From Aurantiacibacter atlanticus (lineage in GTDB: Bacteria; Pseudomonadota; Alphaproteobacteria; Sphingomonadales; Sphingomonadaceae): DNA of 64,000 nucleotides. Positions 36,067 to 45,390 of the stretch are shown here, in pieces. The position numbers and the translations under genes are program-made. Each line of letters starts with the position of its first letter. Positions within the stretch are counted from its first letter, which is position 1. Where the stretch lies: contig NZ_CP011310.1 of NCBI RefSeq assembly GCF_001077815.2, positions 2,790,001-2,854,000 of the forward strand, given 5' to 3'. The notes under the pieces are model-generated. The model was not told where the DNA came from and did not search any database. It saw only the letters and a list, made by a program, of their open reading frames with translations.

Positions 36067-37098
36067 CTATTGATTGGTCGCGCCGTGCAGCTTGCCGACT
36101 TTTTGCGCGCCCTGCATCGATGTCACCAGTACTTCATCGCCATCGACCACAATCGCGATGTCTTCCAGACCGATAACCGAAATGCGCGGTCCGTCGGTTT
36201 CGGCAAGAACATTGGCACAATCGATCAGTTCTACGGCACCGCGCGCGCAATTGCCCGCATCATCGCCTTCCCGCGCGTCACGCAGCGCAGGCCAGCCGCC
36301 GATATCGGACCAGCCCATCGACACCGGCACCATGGCGGCGCGCTGCGTCTGCTCCATGACCGCGTAATCGACCGATTCGGACTGAATCTCTGAAAACGGT
36401 TCGGCTGCGGGATAAAACCGCGCGCCATCTTCATGGCCGTCACTGACAGAGCGGCGCACAGCATCGGCCAGTGCCGGACGGTGGCGGTCAAGCTCTGCCA
36501 TGAGAGCGCCCGCCCGAAACGCGAAGATGCCGCCGTTCCAACTATAGCCTCCATGCGCAAGAAATTCCGCCGCGCGGGCAGGATCGGGCTTCTCGACGAA
36601 ACCTTCCACGGCAAACCCGCCGTCCAGCACTTCGCCCTGCAGGATATAGCCATAGCCTGTTTCTGGATGGGTGGGTGTTATGCCAAAGGCAACAAGATGA
36701 TCCTGTTTCGCCAGCATGGCGGCAGCCTGCGCCGCCATGCGGAATGCGACGACATCACCAATGTGGTGATCGCTGGGACACACCAGCATCACCGCATCCT
36801 GTGGCAGCAGTACGGCAGCCAGCGCGATAGCGGCAGCGGTATTCTTCGCCTCTGGCTCCACCACGATGCGCGCGTCATTTCCGCCAAGCTGCGCCGCGAC
36901 ATGTTCGAGATGCGCGTTGCCGGTGACGATGAAAGGTGCGGCAAATTGCCCGGGATCGCTGCACCGCGCCAGCGTCTCCTCGAACAAGGTCTGGTCACCC
37001 ACCAGCGGCAGGAAGGGTTTGGGCTTTACCTTGCGACTGCGGGGCCACAGGCGGGTGCCGCTGCCGCCGCACATAATAACTGGATGAATCATGGTCAT
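36067..37098 (-). CDS. manC: Mannose-1-phosphate guanylyltransferase
   Basis: 343 residues. It makes GDP-mannose from mannose-1-phosphate and GTP for surface polysaccharide. Signatures: the nucleotide-binding MCGGSGTRLWPRSR (about 9-22), KPFLPL, PSDHHI and FVEKPD. The shorter form lacks the C-terminal isomerase domain of bifunctional enzymes. ATG 37098 follows AGGTG by six bases; ATG 37092 and GTG 37107 are alternatives. Confidence 0.93.
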   Translation of the reverse strand: MTMIHPVIMCGGSGTRLWPRSRKVKPKPFLPLVGDQTLFEETLARCSDPGQFAAPFIVTGNAHLEHVAAQLGGNDARIVVEPEAKNTAAAIALAAVLLPQDAVMLVCPSDHHIGDVVAFRMAAQAAAMLAKQDHLVAFGITPTHPETGYGYILQGEVLDGGFAVEGFVEKPDPARAAEFLAHGGYSWNGGIFAFRAGALMAELDRHRPALADAVRRSVSDGHEDGARFYPAAEPFSEIQSESVDYAVMEQTQRAAMVPVSMGWSDIGGWPALRDAREGDDAGNCARGAVELIDCANVLAETDGPRISVIGLEDIAIVVDGDEVLVTSMQGAQKVGKLHGATNQ

Positions 37099-37152
37099 GT
37101 CTTGCACCTGTGAAATTCCGGGCCTTGCTGCAACCGCTTTATTGCCTGCTTC

Positions 37153-37890
37153 TTACGATCGGGCGCGAAAATCGACGCGATAGCCATAGCGCGCCTCTAC
37201 CGGTGTGCCATCTGCCGCAGTCGCAGGATTGAAACGGATACGCTCTATCACCAGCGGGCACACGCGCGCGGTAGTTGCTGCATCGACCTGCGTATTGGCG
37301 ACGGTGCAATTGCGCGCGCGACCAGCCGTGGTGACAGTGAAATGCACGGTGACAGAACGGCCAAGTCGCGTCTCCCGCCCACCTTCTGGGATCGGAAAAT
37401 CGCGCGCCTCGTTCAATTCGCCCGATCGCACTGAAGGACCAACTGCTACCGCGCCGCCAGTGCCCGATCCCCTGCGGCCGCTGCCGGTGCCATCGCCCGG
37501 CCCGCCAGCGCCCGTGCCTTCACCATCTTCTCGTGCGCCAGAGGTGTTGGCAGTGCCGGTTGAAGTTGCTCGCGGCGCCGGGCTCGGCCGCGGCAATGGC
37601 TGCGGAGGCGCAATGACAGGGCGCGGTGTCGCCTCGCGCCCTTCGTCGCCAGCCGCACCTTCATCCGGCTGCGGCGGGGCAATGCTCGGCTCGGCTTCCG
37701 GTTCTTCATCTTCATAGGTCCGCACGGTGACTGTCACGATGGATGTTGCCTGTTCGATCACTTCGGATGTGAATTCAGGCATCAGCAGGCGTGCCAGTCC
37801 GGCCAATGCCAGTATATGGGCCAGGGCGATCAGCACCACCAGCTTCCAGTTCAGCTTCTTGCGCTTTGCTGCAAAACCGCGTTGCACCAT
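37153..37890 (-). CDS. TonB-like energy transducer
   Basis: 245 residues. A basic cytoplasmic start, one membrane segment (about 15-35), a long linker rich in Pro, Gly, Glu and Thr (about 60-155) and a TonB C-terminal domain (about 160-243) with TVHFTVTTAGRARNC and FNPATAADGTPV. TonB links the proton gradient to outer-membrane receptors such as the one at 13010. The Gly-rich part of the linker is unusual compared with the Pro-Lys linkers of classical TonB. exbB/exbD are not adjacent. Confidence 0.82.
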   Translation of the reverse strand: MVQRGFAAKRKKLNWKLVVLIALAHILALAGLARLLMPEFTSEVIEQATSIVTVTVRTYEDEEPEAEPSIAPPQPDEGAAGDEGREATPRPVIAPPQPLPRPSPAPRATSTGTANTSGAREDGEGTGAGGPGDGTGSGRRGSGTGGAVAVGPSVRSGELNEARDFPIPEGGRETRLGRSVTVHFTVTTAGRARNCTVANTQVDAATTARVCPLVIERIRFNPATAADGTPVEARYGYRVDFRARS

Positions 37891-38002
37891 AAGGACCCGT
37901 TTTCCTTTGCCGGTTCGTGCGAGCCATCAAGGCCTGCGTCTTGTTAGCATTGTGCCGCGATGATGCCAGTAGGCTCGACCGCAGCCGTGAGGTGACCTAG
38001 GA

Positions 38003-41000
38003 ATGCAACACATGACAGGTTCCTTTCGTTTCGCAATCGACCGTGGCGGCACCTTCACCGATGTGGTGGTTGAATTGCCTGACGGTCGGCTGGTCACAAC
38101 AAAGCTGTTATCCAGCAACCCCGATCAATATCCAGACGCCGCCAGCGAAGCGGTGCGGCGCATCCTTGCCGATTATGGCGAAGCATTTCGTGATGCCGAC
38201 ATTGCCGAACTGCGGATCGGCACGACAATAGCCACCAATGCACTGCTTGAACGGCGCGGGGCCGAAGTCGCATTGGCGATTACAGCTGGGCACCGCGATG
38301 CCTTGCGGATCGGCAATCAATCGCGGCCCGATATCTTTGCGCGCAACATCATTCTGCCCGAACGGCTGGAACAGCACGTGATCGAGATTACCGAACGCGT
38401 CGGAGCTGATGGCAGCGTGTTGCAGCCGCTGGATGACCATGCTGCGCGGGCCGATCTTGCGCGGTTGCGCGAAACTGGCGTTGCTGCGCTGGCCATCGTC
38501 TTGCTGCACGGCTGGGCTTTCCCCGCCCATGAAAGGCGGCTGGTGGAAATAGCGCAGGAGCTGGGCTTTACGCAGATCAGCGCCAGCCACGAAGTATCTC
38601 CGCTCATACGACTTGTCCCGCGCGGGGATACCAGCGTGGCCGATGCCTATTTGTCCCCTGTCATTCGCGCCTATGTTGATCAGGTCGCTGCGCGCCTGCC
38701 GGATCACAATACCTTGCGCTTCATGCAATCCAACGGCGGCTTGGCCGACGCCCGTGCATTTCGTGGTAAGGACGCGGTGCTGTCCGGCCCGGCAGGCGGT
38801 GTGGTGGGCATGGTCCACACGTCCCGGCAGCTTGGCCATACACGGCTGATCGGATTCGATATGGGCGGCACCAGCACCGACGTATGCCACTATTCAGGCG
38901 AGTATGAGCGCACCAGCGACAGCATTGTGGCGGGCGTCAGGATTGCAGCACCGATGATGCAGGTTCACACGGTTGCGGCGGGCGGCGGATCGATCTGCCG
39001 GTTTGACGGTTCACGCCTGCGGGTGGGGCCTGAAAGTGCGGGCGCCGAACCCGGCCCTGCCTGCTATCGCAAGCGCGGCCCGCTGACGGTGACCGATTGC
39101 AACCTCTTTCTTGGCCGGATCGATCCGGCGCAATTCCCCAAGGTGTTTGGCCCGGCAGGCGATGCGCCGCTGGACCGGCAGGCATCAACCGCTCGGCTGC
39201 AGGACGTTGCAGATACGCTTCCAGAACAAATGGATCTGGCGCAGCTGGCCGAGGGGTTTCTGGCATTGGCGGTGGATGAAATGGCCAATGCCATCCGCAA
39301 GATCAGCACCGCCCGCGGGCACGATGTCACCACCCATGCCCTCGCCTGCTTTGGTGGTGCGGGCGGCCAGTTTGCAGCCCGCGTGGCGGACGAGCTGGGG
39401 ATGGACACGGTGCTCGTCCACCCGCTCGCCGGAATGCTTTCGGCCTATGGGATTGGCCTTGCCCCCGTGGTGTCGATCCGGGAAGAAGGCGTCGTGAGGC
39501 CGCTGAAGGAAGACTTCTCCAAAGCCCTCGCCGCGCTCGAAAATCAGGCGCGTGGCGATGTGCGGGCACAGGGCATTGCGCAGGATCGCATCACCCTTGT
39601 CCATCGATTGCGGCTGCGCTTCGCCGGCAGCGACACCACACTCGATATGTCGCTGGGCGACGACGCGGACAGGGCTTTTCGCGAAGAACATCGCCGCCGC
39701 TTCGGCTGGTCGGACGATACTGCCCCCATCGTGCTCGAAGCGCTGAGCGTAGAGGCGCAGGGGACCAGCGGCGGACTGAGCGACTATGTGTCCGATGCGC
39801 CCGCATTACCTGCATCGCCCGATGGTGTGGAAGGGCCAGTGGTGCTTCCGGCATCCGGCTCCACCATCGTGGTGGAGGAAGGCTGGACTGCGCGGGAAGA
39901 AGGGGGTGGATCGCTTGTCCTGACGCGCACCGCACCGCGTGATCGCGCACCAGCTGCCGGAACTGCGGTCGATCCGGTACGGCTGGCGATATTCAACAGT
40001 CTGTTCATGGCCATTGCCGAGGAAATGGGCGTGGTGCTGGAAGCCACGGCCAGCTCCGTAAATATCAAGGAACGGCTCGATTTTTCATGCGCGCTCTTCG
40101 ATGCGGAAGGCTCGCTCATCGCCAATGCACCGCATATCCCGGTGCATCTGGGCTCGATGTCGGCCAGCATCAGACGGGTGATTTCCAATCGCGGCTCAAC
40201 GGGTGCCAAATCCGCGCGCGGGATGCGGCCCGGCGATGCCTATCTCCTCAACGATCCCTATCATGGCGGCACCCATCTGCCCGATATCACGGTGATAGTG
40301 CCTGTGTTCTGGCATGCGGAAAATACGGTCCCTGATGCCTTTGTCGCGGCACGTGGGCACCACGCCGATATCGGCGGAACTGCGCCCGGCTCCATGCCGC
40401 CGGACAGCCGCAGCATCCTCGACGAAGGCATCATCCTCGATGATGTGCTGCTGGTCGATGAAGGTCACTTTGCCGAGGCAGACATGCACCGCCTGCTGGG
40501 CGAAGGCCCGCATCCGGCGCGCAATCCGGATCGCAATATTTCCGATTTGAAAGCGCAGCTTGCGGCCTGCGCACGTGGAGCGGATTTACTTGGCCAGGCA
40601 GCGAGGGAACATGGCAGCGATGTCCTCGCCGCATATATGGGCCATGTGCTGGACAATGGCGAAGCGGCGGTGCGCGAACTGCTGGGTCGCTTGCCCGAAG
40701 GCAGTTTTACCTATGCGATGGATAATGGGGCGAAGGTCAGCCTCGCTATCACCATTGATCGTGATGCGCGCACCGCCATTTTCGATTTTTCGGGCACGTC
40801 CGCGCAATTGCCGGATAATTTCAACGCCCCTGCCGCCATCACCCGCGCAGCCGTGCTGTATGGTTTGCGCTGCCTTGTCGATGATGATGTTCCGTTGAAT
40901 GACGGTTGCCTGCGACCAGTGGAATTGCGCATTCCGGCGGCCTCCATGCTTGCACCCGAATTTCCTGCCGCGATTGTCGCGGGCAATGTGGAAACCAGCC

Positions 41001-41524
41001 AGGTGGTGACCGATTGCGTGCTCGCCGCCTGCGGGGCGCTGGCGCCGGCACAGGGCACGATGAACAATTTCACCTTTGGCGATGACACACGGCAATATTA
41101 CGAAACAATCTGCGGCGGATCAGGCGCGGGGCCAGATCATGATGGGACAAGCGCGGTGCAGACCCATATGACCAACAGCCGCCTGACCGATCCCGAAGTG
41201 CTGGAATCCCGCCTGCCGGTGCGCGTCAAAGGGTTTACGATCCGCGAAGGTTCGGGCGGTGCCGGGGCCCATCGGGGCGGAAACGGGGTTGAACGCCGCC
41301 TTGCCTTTCTTGAACCGATGCGCGCGCAAATCCTCGCTAACCGACGCAAAATCGCCCCGCGCGGTCTTGCCGGAGGCGGCGATGCGCTGCCCGGTGAAAC
41401 CTTTGTCGAACATGCTGATGGCAGCATAACGCAATTGGGCGCAACGGGCGCGGCAGATGTCGGGCCGGGCGACGTGGTGGTCATCCGCACACCCGGCGGT
41501 GGCGGTTACGGAGCAGGTGAATGA
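38003..41524 (+). CDS. 5-oxoprolinase, fused HyuA-HyuB (ATP-hydrolysing)
   Basis: 1173 residues. The HyuA half (about 1-640) carries ATP-fold motifs FAIDRGGTFTDVV, GTTIATNALLERRG and GFDMGGTSTDVCHY. The HyuB half (about 655-1170) begins VDPVRLAIFNSLFM and has DPYHGGTHLPDI and GGGGYG at its end. Fused enzymes of this size are usually 5-oxoprolinases that open pyroglutamate to glutamate; N-methylhydantoinase-like activity cannot be excluded. Its stop overlaps the DUF2891 start by four bases. Either ATG 38003 or 38012 may be used. Confidence 0.9.
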   Translation: MQHMTGSFRFAIDRGGTFTDVVVELPDGRLVTTKLLSSNPDQYPDAASEAVRRILADYGEAFRDADIAELRIGTTIATNALLERRGAEVALAITAGHRDALRIGNQSRPDIFARNIILPERLEQHVIEITERVGADGSVLQPLDDHAARADLARLRETGVAALAIVLLHGWAFPAHERRLVEIAQELGFTQISASHEVSPLIRLVPRGDTSVADAYLSPVIRAYVDQVAARLPDHNTLRFMQSNGGLADARAFRGKDAVLSGPAGGVVGMVHTSRQLGHTRLIGFDMGGTSTDVCHYSGEYERTSDSIVAGVRIAAPMMQVHTVAAGGGSICRFDGSRLRVGPESAGAEPGPACYRKRGPLTVTDCNLFLGRIDPAQFPKVFGPAGDAPLDRQASTARLQDVADTLPEQMDLAQLAEGFLALAVDEMANAIRKISTARGHDVTTHALACFGGAGGQFAARVADELGMDTVLVHPLAGMLSAYGIGLAPVVSIREEGVVRPLKEDFSKALAALENQARGDVRAQGIAQDRITLVHRLRLRFAGSDTTLDMSLGDDADRAFREEHRRRFGWSDDTAPIVLEALSVEAQGTSGGLSDYVSDAPALPASPDGVEGPVVLPASGSTIVVEEGWTAREEGGGSLVLTRTAPRDRAPAAGTAVDPVRLAIFNSLFMAIAEEMGVVLEATASSVNIKERLDFSCALFDAEGSLIANAPHIPVHLGSMSASIRRVISNRGSTGAKSARGMRPGDAYLLNDPYHGGTHLPDITVIVPVFWHAENTVPDAFVAARGHHADIGGTAPGSMPPDSRSILDEGIILDDVLLVDEGHFAEADMHRLLGEGPHPARNPDRNISDLKAQLAACARGADLLGQAAREHGSDVLAAYMGHVLDNGEAAVRELLGRLPEGSFTYAMDNGAKVSLAITIDRDARTAIFDFSGTSAQLPDNFNAPAAITRAAVLYGLRCLVDDDVPLNDGCLRPVELRIPAASMLAPEFPAAIVAGNVETSQVVTDCVLAACGALAPAQGTMNNFTFGDDTRQYYETICGGSGAGPDHDGTSAVQTHMTNSRLTDPEVLESRLPVRVKGFTIREGSGGAGAHRGGNGVERRLAFLEPMRAQILANRRKIAPRGLAGGGDALPGETFVEHADGSITQLGATGAADVGPGDVVVIRTPGGGGYGAGE

Positions 41525-42498
41525 CTTTGGACGAAGACACGGCCGCGCATTTCGCCCGCACTGCTCTGGGCCATGTGGAGCGTGAATATCCCCACAAGCT
41601 TGATCACCTGATGGCAGGGCCTGAAGATGCCTGCACGCCGGGCCAATTGCATCCTGTCTTTTTCGGCAGTTTCGATTGGCATAGCTGCGTTCATAGCTGG
41701 TGGACCCTGCTCACCATTCGCCGCAGCTTTGCGCATTTGCCAGAAGCCGATGCAGTGGATGCATTGGCGCAAACGACATTTGATGAAGGCAAGATCGCCA
41801 TAGAACTCGCCTATGCACAGCGCCCGCAATCACGCGGGTTTGAACGGCCTTATGGCTGGGCGTGGCTGTTGTTTCTGCATCTTGAGGCAAGCCGGCATGA
41901 TGATCGCGACTGGGCAGCCCGGCTGGAACCGCTGGCCCGGCATTTTGCCGCCGGATGGCGCGATTATCTGAGCATATTGCGCCACCCGATCCGCCACGGC
42001 GCCCATGCCAATACCGCCTTTGCACTGCTGCTCAGTCTTGAATGGGCGCGAGAATTCGACGGTGAGCTGACCGCGTTGATAGTAGCTGCGGCGCAGCGTT
42101 ACTTCAGCGAAGATCGCGATGCACAGGTTTGGGGCCCGGGCGGTGATGAATTCCTCTCCCCCACTCTGGTGGAGGCGTTATTGATGAAACAGGTGCTTGC
42201 CCCTCAACATTTCAACCCTTGGCTTGCGCAATTCCTCCCGGGTCTTTCACAGGGTAAGCCTGCTGCGCTTTTCACCCCTGCAATCGTCAGCGACCCGACT
42301 GATGGCAAGGCCGCGCATCTTGATGGGGTGAACTTCACCCGTGCATGGTGCTGGCGCGCGCTGGGCCTTTCCGGTGATAATGCAGAACGCCACATGGCTA
42401 CTTCAATGGAGGCTATCGACGGGGACTATATGGGCTCGCACTGGCTGGCGAGCTTTGCCTTGCTGGCGCTGCTTGCAGCAGAAGAACGACAGGGCTGA
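41521..42498 (+). CDS. DUF2891 protein
   Basis: 325 residues, soluble, alpha-helical, with repeated aromatic and His-rich motifs: HPVFFGSFDWHSCVHSWWTL (about 44-63), FERPYGWAWLL and GVNFTRAWCWR. This pattern matches DUF2891, an alpha/alpha-toroid-like family without known activity. Coupling by ATGA overlap to 5-oxoprolinase suggests a role in the same catabolic step. Convergent with the ArsR-type gene, with four bases between the stops. Confidence 0.85.
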   Translation: MTLDEDTAAHFARTALGHVEREYPHKLDHLMAGPEDACTPGQLHPVFFGSFDWHSCVHSWWTLLTIRRSFAHLPEADAVDALAQTTFDEGKIAIELAYAQRPQSRGFERPYGWAWLLFLHLEASRHDDRDWAARLEPLARHFAAGWRDYLSILRHPIRHGAHANTAFALLLSLEWAREFDGELTALIVAAAQRYFSEDRDAQVWGPGGDEFLSPTLVEALLMKQVLAPQHFNPWLAQFLPGLSQGKPAALFTPAIVSDPTDGKAAHLDGVNFTRAWCWRALGLSGDNAERHMATSMEAIDGDYMGSHWLASFALLALLAAEERQG

Positions 42499-42502
42499 AC
42501 GT

Positions 42503-42838
42503 TCAGGTCATTCTGGCAAAATTGGCCGCGCCGGGCGCACGGCGGCGGGGTGGCGATATTGCGTCCCTGCCCCCTGCAAAGGCGGCCAATGTATCGGCAA
42601 GCGCGGCCATCGCCGAGATATCAATGCTGTAGAATACCAGCTTGCCTTCGCGCCGCGTTTCCACAAGTCCCGCAGAACGCAGCACCGCAAGCTGCTGTGA
42701 CAAGCTTGGCTGGCCAATGCCGCTGGCGCTTTCCAGTTCTCCCACATTCAATTCCGTTTCGCGCAGCGCGCGCAATATGCCAAAGCGCAACGGATGGGCG
42801 GCAGCCTTCAGCGCATCAATCGGAGCTTCATCGCTCAT
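42503..42838 (-). CDS. ArsR/BigR-like winged-helix repressor lacking cysteine
   Basis: 111 residues. The HTH_ArsR core (about 8-85) has AHPLRFGILRALRE, the recognition region GQPSLSQQLAVLRSAGLVET and the wing RREGKLVFYSID. Placement beside persulfide dioxygenase and SQR genes fits BigR/SqrR/YgaV-type sulfide regulators. Those sense with two conserved cysteines; this protein has none, nor an obvious metal site. It is translated with the peroxiredoxin gene (4-base overlap). Likely operator: the palindrome at 43551-43565. Confidence 0.88.
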   Translation of the reverse strand: MSDEAPIDALKAAAHPLRFGILRALRETELNVGELESASGIGQPSLSQQLAVLRSAGLVETRREGKLVFYSIDISAMAALADTLAAFAGGRDAISPPRRRAPGAANFARMT

Positions 42839-43509
42839 GCCCTGTTACCCTTGGCTGTCTTGGCATCGCGCAGGAACCATCCCGCATCGCCCTTGGCGGC
42901 ATAGATTTCATCAAGATCGGTCGGCGGCGGGGCGAGGAGGTTTTCACCCGGCTGCCAATTGGCAGGAGCAAGTGCGTCTGCGGCATCAACAGCCTGCAAG
43001 GCATCAAGCGTGCGCAGCATTTCAGGTATCGAGCGACCGACATTGGCGGGATAGCAGCTCATCGCGCGGATCACGCCTTCGGGGTCGATAAAGAAGGTGG
43101 TGCGCACCGTTGCACTGTCACTATCGCCCGGATGGACCATGCCATAGGCCCGCCCGATCACGAGTGTCGGATCCTCCACTATGGGAAAGCGCACTTCGAG
43201 ATCATAACGGTCACGGATCAGCCGCAGCCAGGCAAAATGCGAAAACAGGCTATCGACGGAAAGCGCCATGAGATTGCATCCGCGCGCCGCAAATTCACCG
43301 GCTTGCCGCGCCAGTTCGACAAATTCGGTGGTGCAAACGGGTGTAAAATCCGCCGGATGCGAAAACAGGATCAGCCAGCTGCCTGCATGATCGGACAGAC
43401 GCACATCGCCAGTGGTGCTGCGAGCAGCAAAGTCCGGCGCGACATCGCCGATCCTGAGACCCGCGCAGGGTGCTTCTCTATTTTCATTGCCATGATCAGT
43501 GCGGGTCAT
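42835..43509 (-). CDS. Peroxiredoxin, 1-Cys Prx6-like
   Basis: 224 residues. The thioredoxin-fold domain holds the peroxidatic cysteine C59 in DFTPVCTTEF, with a second cysteine C15 near the N-terminus and C87-like positions absent from the usual resolving site. A C-terminal extension (about 165-224, containing WQPGENLLAPPP) is typical of Prx6-type enzymes. It reduces peroxides, possibly also persulfides. It shares an overlap with the repressor gene and diverges from the sulfide operon over 74 bases. Confidence 0.9.
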   Translation of the reverse strand: MTRTDHGNENREAPCAGLRIGDVAPDFAARSTTGDVRLSDHAGSWLILFSHPADFTPVCTTEFVELARQAGEFAARGCNLMALSVDSLFSHFAWLRLIRDRYDLEVRFPIVEDPTLVIGRAYGMVHPGDSDSATVRTTFFIDPEGVIRAMSCYPANVGRSIPEMLRTLDALQAVDAADALAPANWQPGENLLAPPPTDLDEIYAAKGDAGWFLRDAKTAKGNRA

Positions 43510-43526
43510 TGGAACCTCGTAAACAC

Positions 43527-43565
43527 TTGACAGTTATTAATCAAGACATATACATACTTTATGTA
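43527..43565 (+). promoter_or_regulatory. Promoter with overlapping palindromic operator
   Basis: TTGACA (43527-43532), a perfect -35 box, is followed 16 bases later by TATACA (43549-43554). A perfect inverted repeat TACATA-CTT-TATGTA occupies 43551-43565, covering the -10 box and start region. This is where a repressor would block the operon beginning at 43584. Another weaker repeat, CTTGA ... TCAAG (43526-43545), sits on the -35 side. Binding by the divergent ArsR-type protein is inference. Confidence 0.6.
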
Positions 43566-43583
43566 ATTTGAGAGGGCTAGGCT

Positions 43584-44528
43584 ATGAATTCTGCCGATAC
43601 CACTACTGATAATGCACTCGCCAAGGCGAATGATCTGGTTGCGCAGGCGCTACAGAATTCGGCGTTCCGTCCCGAAATCACCGGCTTTTTTGACGAGGCA
43701 ACCTACACCGTAAGCTATGTCGTGGCAGACCCCGCGACCGGCGAGGCAGCGATTATCGACTCCGTGCTCGATTTCGATGCACCATCGGGTCGTACCAGCC
43801 ATCATGCAGCCGACAAATTGATAGATTTTATAACTTCTAAAAATCTGAAAGTGACTTGGCTGCTGGAAACACACGCCCATGCTGATCACCTGTCGGCTGC
43901 GCCCTATCTGCAGAAAAAGCTGGGCGGCAAGATCGCGATAGGCAAGCACATTACCACGGTGCAGAACGTATTTGGCACGCTGTTCAATGCGGGTAGTGAT
44001 TTCAAACGGGACGGCGCCGAATTTGATGTGCTGTTTGGTGACGGCGACAATTTTAAGATCGGCGATCTTGTGGTCGAGGTGCTGCATGTGCCGGGCCATA
44101 CGCCTGCCTGCATCGCCTATGTCGTGGGTGATGCAGTATTCACCGGCGATACGATGTTCATGCCCGATTACGGCACCGCCCGTGCCGATTTCCCGGGCGG
44201 CGATGCGCGGCAGCTCTATCGCTCGCTTCGCCGCATATTGTCACTGCCTTCCGCAACACGGCTGTTCATGTGTCATGATTATCTGCCACAGGGCCGCAGC
44301 CATTATATGTGGGAAACCACTGTGGCTGCAGAGCGCGAAGGCAATATTCACGCGCATGACGGCGTGACAGAGGAAGAATTTGTGCTGATGCGCGAGGCGC
44401 GCGACGCCACGCTGGAAATGCCGCGGCTGATACTGCCGGCCGTGCAGGTCAACATGCGGGCTGGTCATCTACCTGCCCCTGAAAGTAATGGCGTCACCTA
44501 TCTCAAGATACCGGTCAACGCGATATGA
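43584..44528 (+). CDS. MBL-fold persulfide dioxygenase-like (Blh/ETHE1 type)
   Basis: 314 residues. The metallo-beta-lactamase metal ligands are clear: H97-x-H99-x-D101-H102, H172 in VPGHTP and D189 in TGDTMF. ETHE1/Blh enzymes use one iron to oxidise glutathione persulfide to sulfite. GAGAGGG precedes the ATG. Its stop overlaps the YeeE gene by four bases. Glyoxalase II-type hydrolases share the fold; the neighbouring SQR, sulfurtransferase and YeeE genes favour the sulfur role. Confidence 0.87.
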   Translation: MNSADTTTDNALAKANDLVAQALQNSAFRPEITGFFDEATYTVSYVVADPATGEAAIIDSVLDFDAPSGRTSHHAADKLIDFITSKNLKVTWLLETHAHADHLSAAPYLQKKLGGKIAIGKHITTVQNVFGTLFNAGSDFKRDGAEFDVLFGDGDNFKIGDLVVEVLHVPGHTPACIAYVVGDAVFTGDTMFMPDYGTARADFPGGDARQLYRSLRRILSLPSATRLFMCHDYLPQGRSHYMWETTVAAEREGNIHAHDGVTEEEFVLMREARDATLEMPRLILPAVQVNMRAGHLPAPESNGVTYLKIPVNAI

Positions 44529-44974
44529 CCCTGCCCGGATTTCCTGATGCAGCCCCGCTTGCGGGCCTGATAGGCGGCGGGCTGATAGGGCTGGCGGCTG
44601 CGATCATGCTGCTCGGCATGGGGCGGATCGCGGGTGTATCGGGTATTGCGGCCAAGGCTGCGGGGCTTGGCGGAAGCGGGATGGACCGGCTGAGCGCCTG
44701 GGCTTTTGTGATTGGCCTGCCACTAGGCGCGCTGGTTGTGATCCTGATAACGGGCATGCCGCAGGTGAGCTTTGCCGGGCCCGCCCCGCTCGTTGTCGCG
44801 GGTCTGCTGGTAGGTTTTGGAACGCGTATCGGCAGCGGTTGCACCAGTGGCCATGGCGTATGCGGGATAAGCCGGTTGTCGGCTCGCTCTATCGTGGCGA
44901 CGCTGGTTTTCATTTGCGCCGGAATAGCCACGGTCGCGATCATGAACGCCTTCGGCTGGCAGGTGCTGTCATGA
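44525..44974 (+). CDS. YeeE/YedE membrane protein, first half
   Basis: 149 residues, about four membrane segments. The motif [15 protein letters not shown] (about 100-114) carries the two cysteines of the YeeE/YedE sulfur-transport family. E. coli TsuA/YeeE takes up thiosulfate; here the protein is split into two small genes that overlap by four bases, a common arrangement beside Blh. Direction of transport is not known. Confidence 0.88.
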   Translation: MTLPGFPDAAPLAGLIGGGLIGLAAAIMLLGMGRIAGVSGIAAKAAGLGGSGMDRLSAWAFVIGLPLGALVVILITGMPQVSFAGPAPLVVAGLLVGFGTRIGSGCTSGHGVCGISRLSARSIVATLVFICAGIATVAIMNAFGWQVLS

Positions 44975-45390
44975 CCATGCGCGCAATTATCGCGCTGGTT
45001 GCCGGTACCATATTCGGCGCCGGTTTAACCGTAGGCGGCATGACCGATCCAGCACGCGTGCGCGGCTTTCTTGACTTGTTTGGCGATTGGGACCCGACGC
45101 TGGCCTTTGTCATGGGCAGTGCGGTGATGGTCATGGCGATCGCCTGGCGTATCGTACCCGGCATGATCCGCCCCATATTCGAAGACGGTTTTCATATCCC
45201 CACCAATTCAGACCTCACACCAAGGCTGATTGGCGGGGCAGTGCTGTTCGGTGCCGGTTGGGGCATTGCTGGCCTGTGCCCCGGCCCCGGATTTGCCGCG
45301 CTTGCGATACAGCCTGCTGGCGCCGCCATTTTCGTGATAGCATTGCTCGCCGGAATGGCGTTGCACTGGCTGACAGAGAGGAAGAATTGA
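44971..45390 (+). CDS. YeeE/YedE-like (DUF6691) membrane protein, second half
   Basis: 139 residues, four membrane segments. Motifs [21 protein letters not shown] are spread over about 22-42 and AGLCPGPG (about 104-111), with one conserved cysteine that complements those of the preceding gene. The two proteins together give the repeat structure of full-length YeeE. The stop TGA overlaps the next ATG by one base. Confidence 0.87.
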   Translation: MTMRAIIALVAGTIFGAGLTVGGMTDPARVRGFLDLFGDWDPTLAFVMGSAVMVMAIAWRIVPGMIRPIFEDGFHIPTNSDLTPRLIGGAVLFGAGWGIAGLCPGPGFAALAIQPAGAAIFVIALLAGMALHWLTERKN

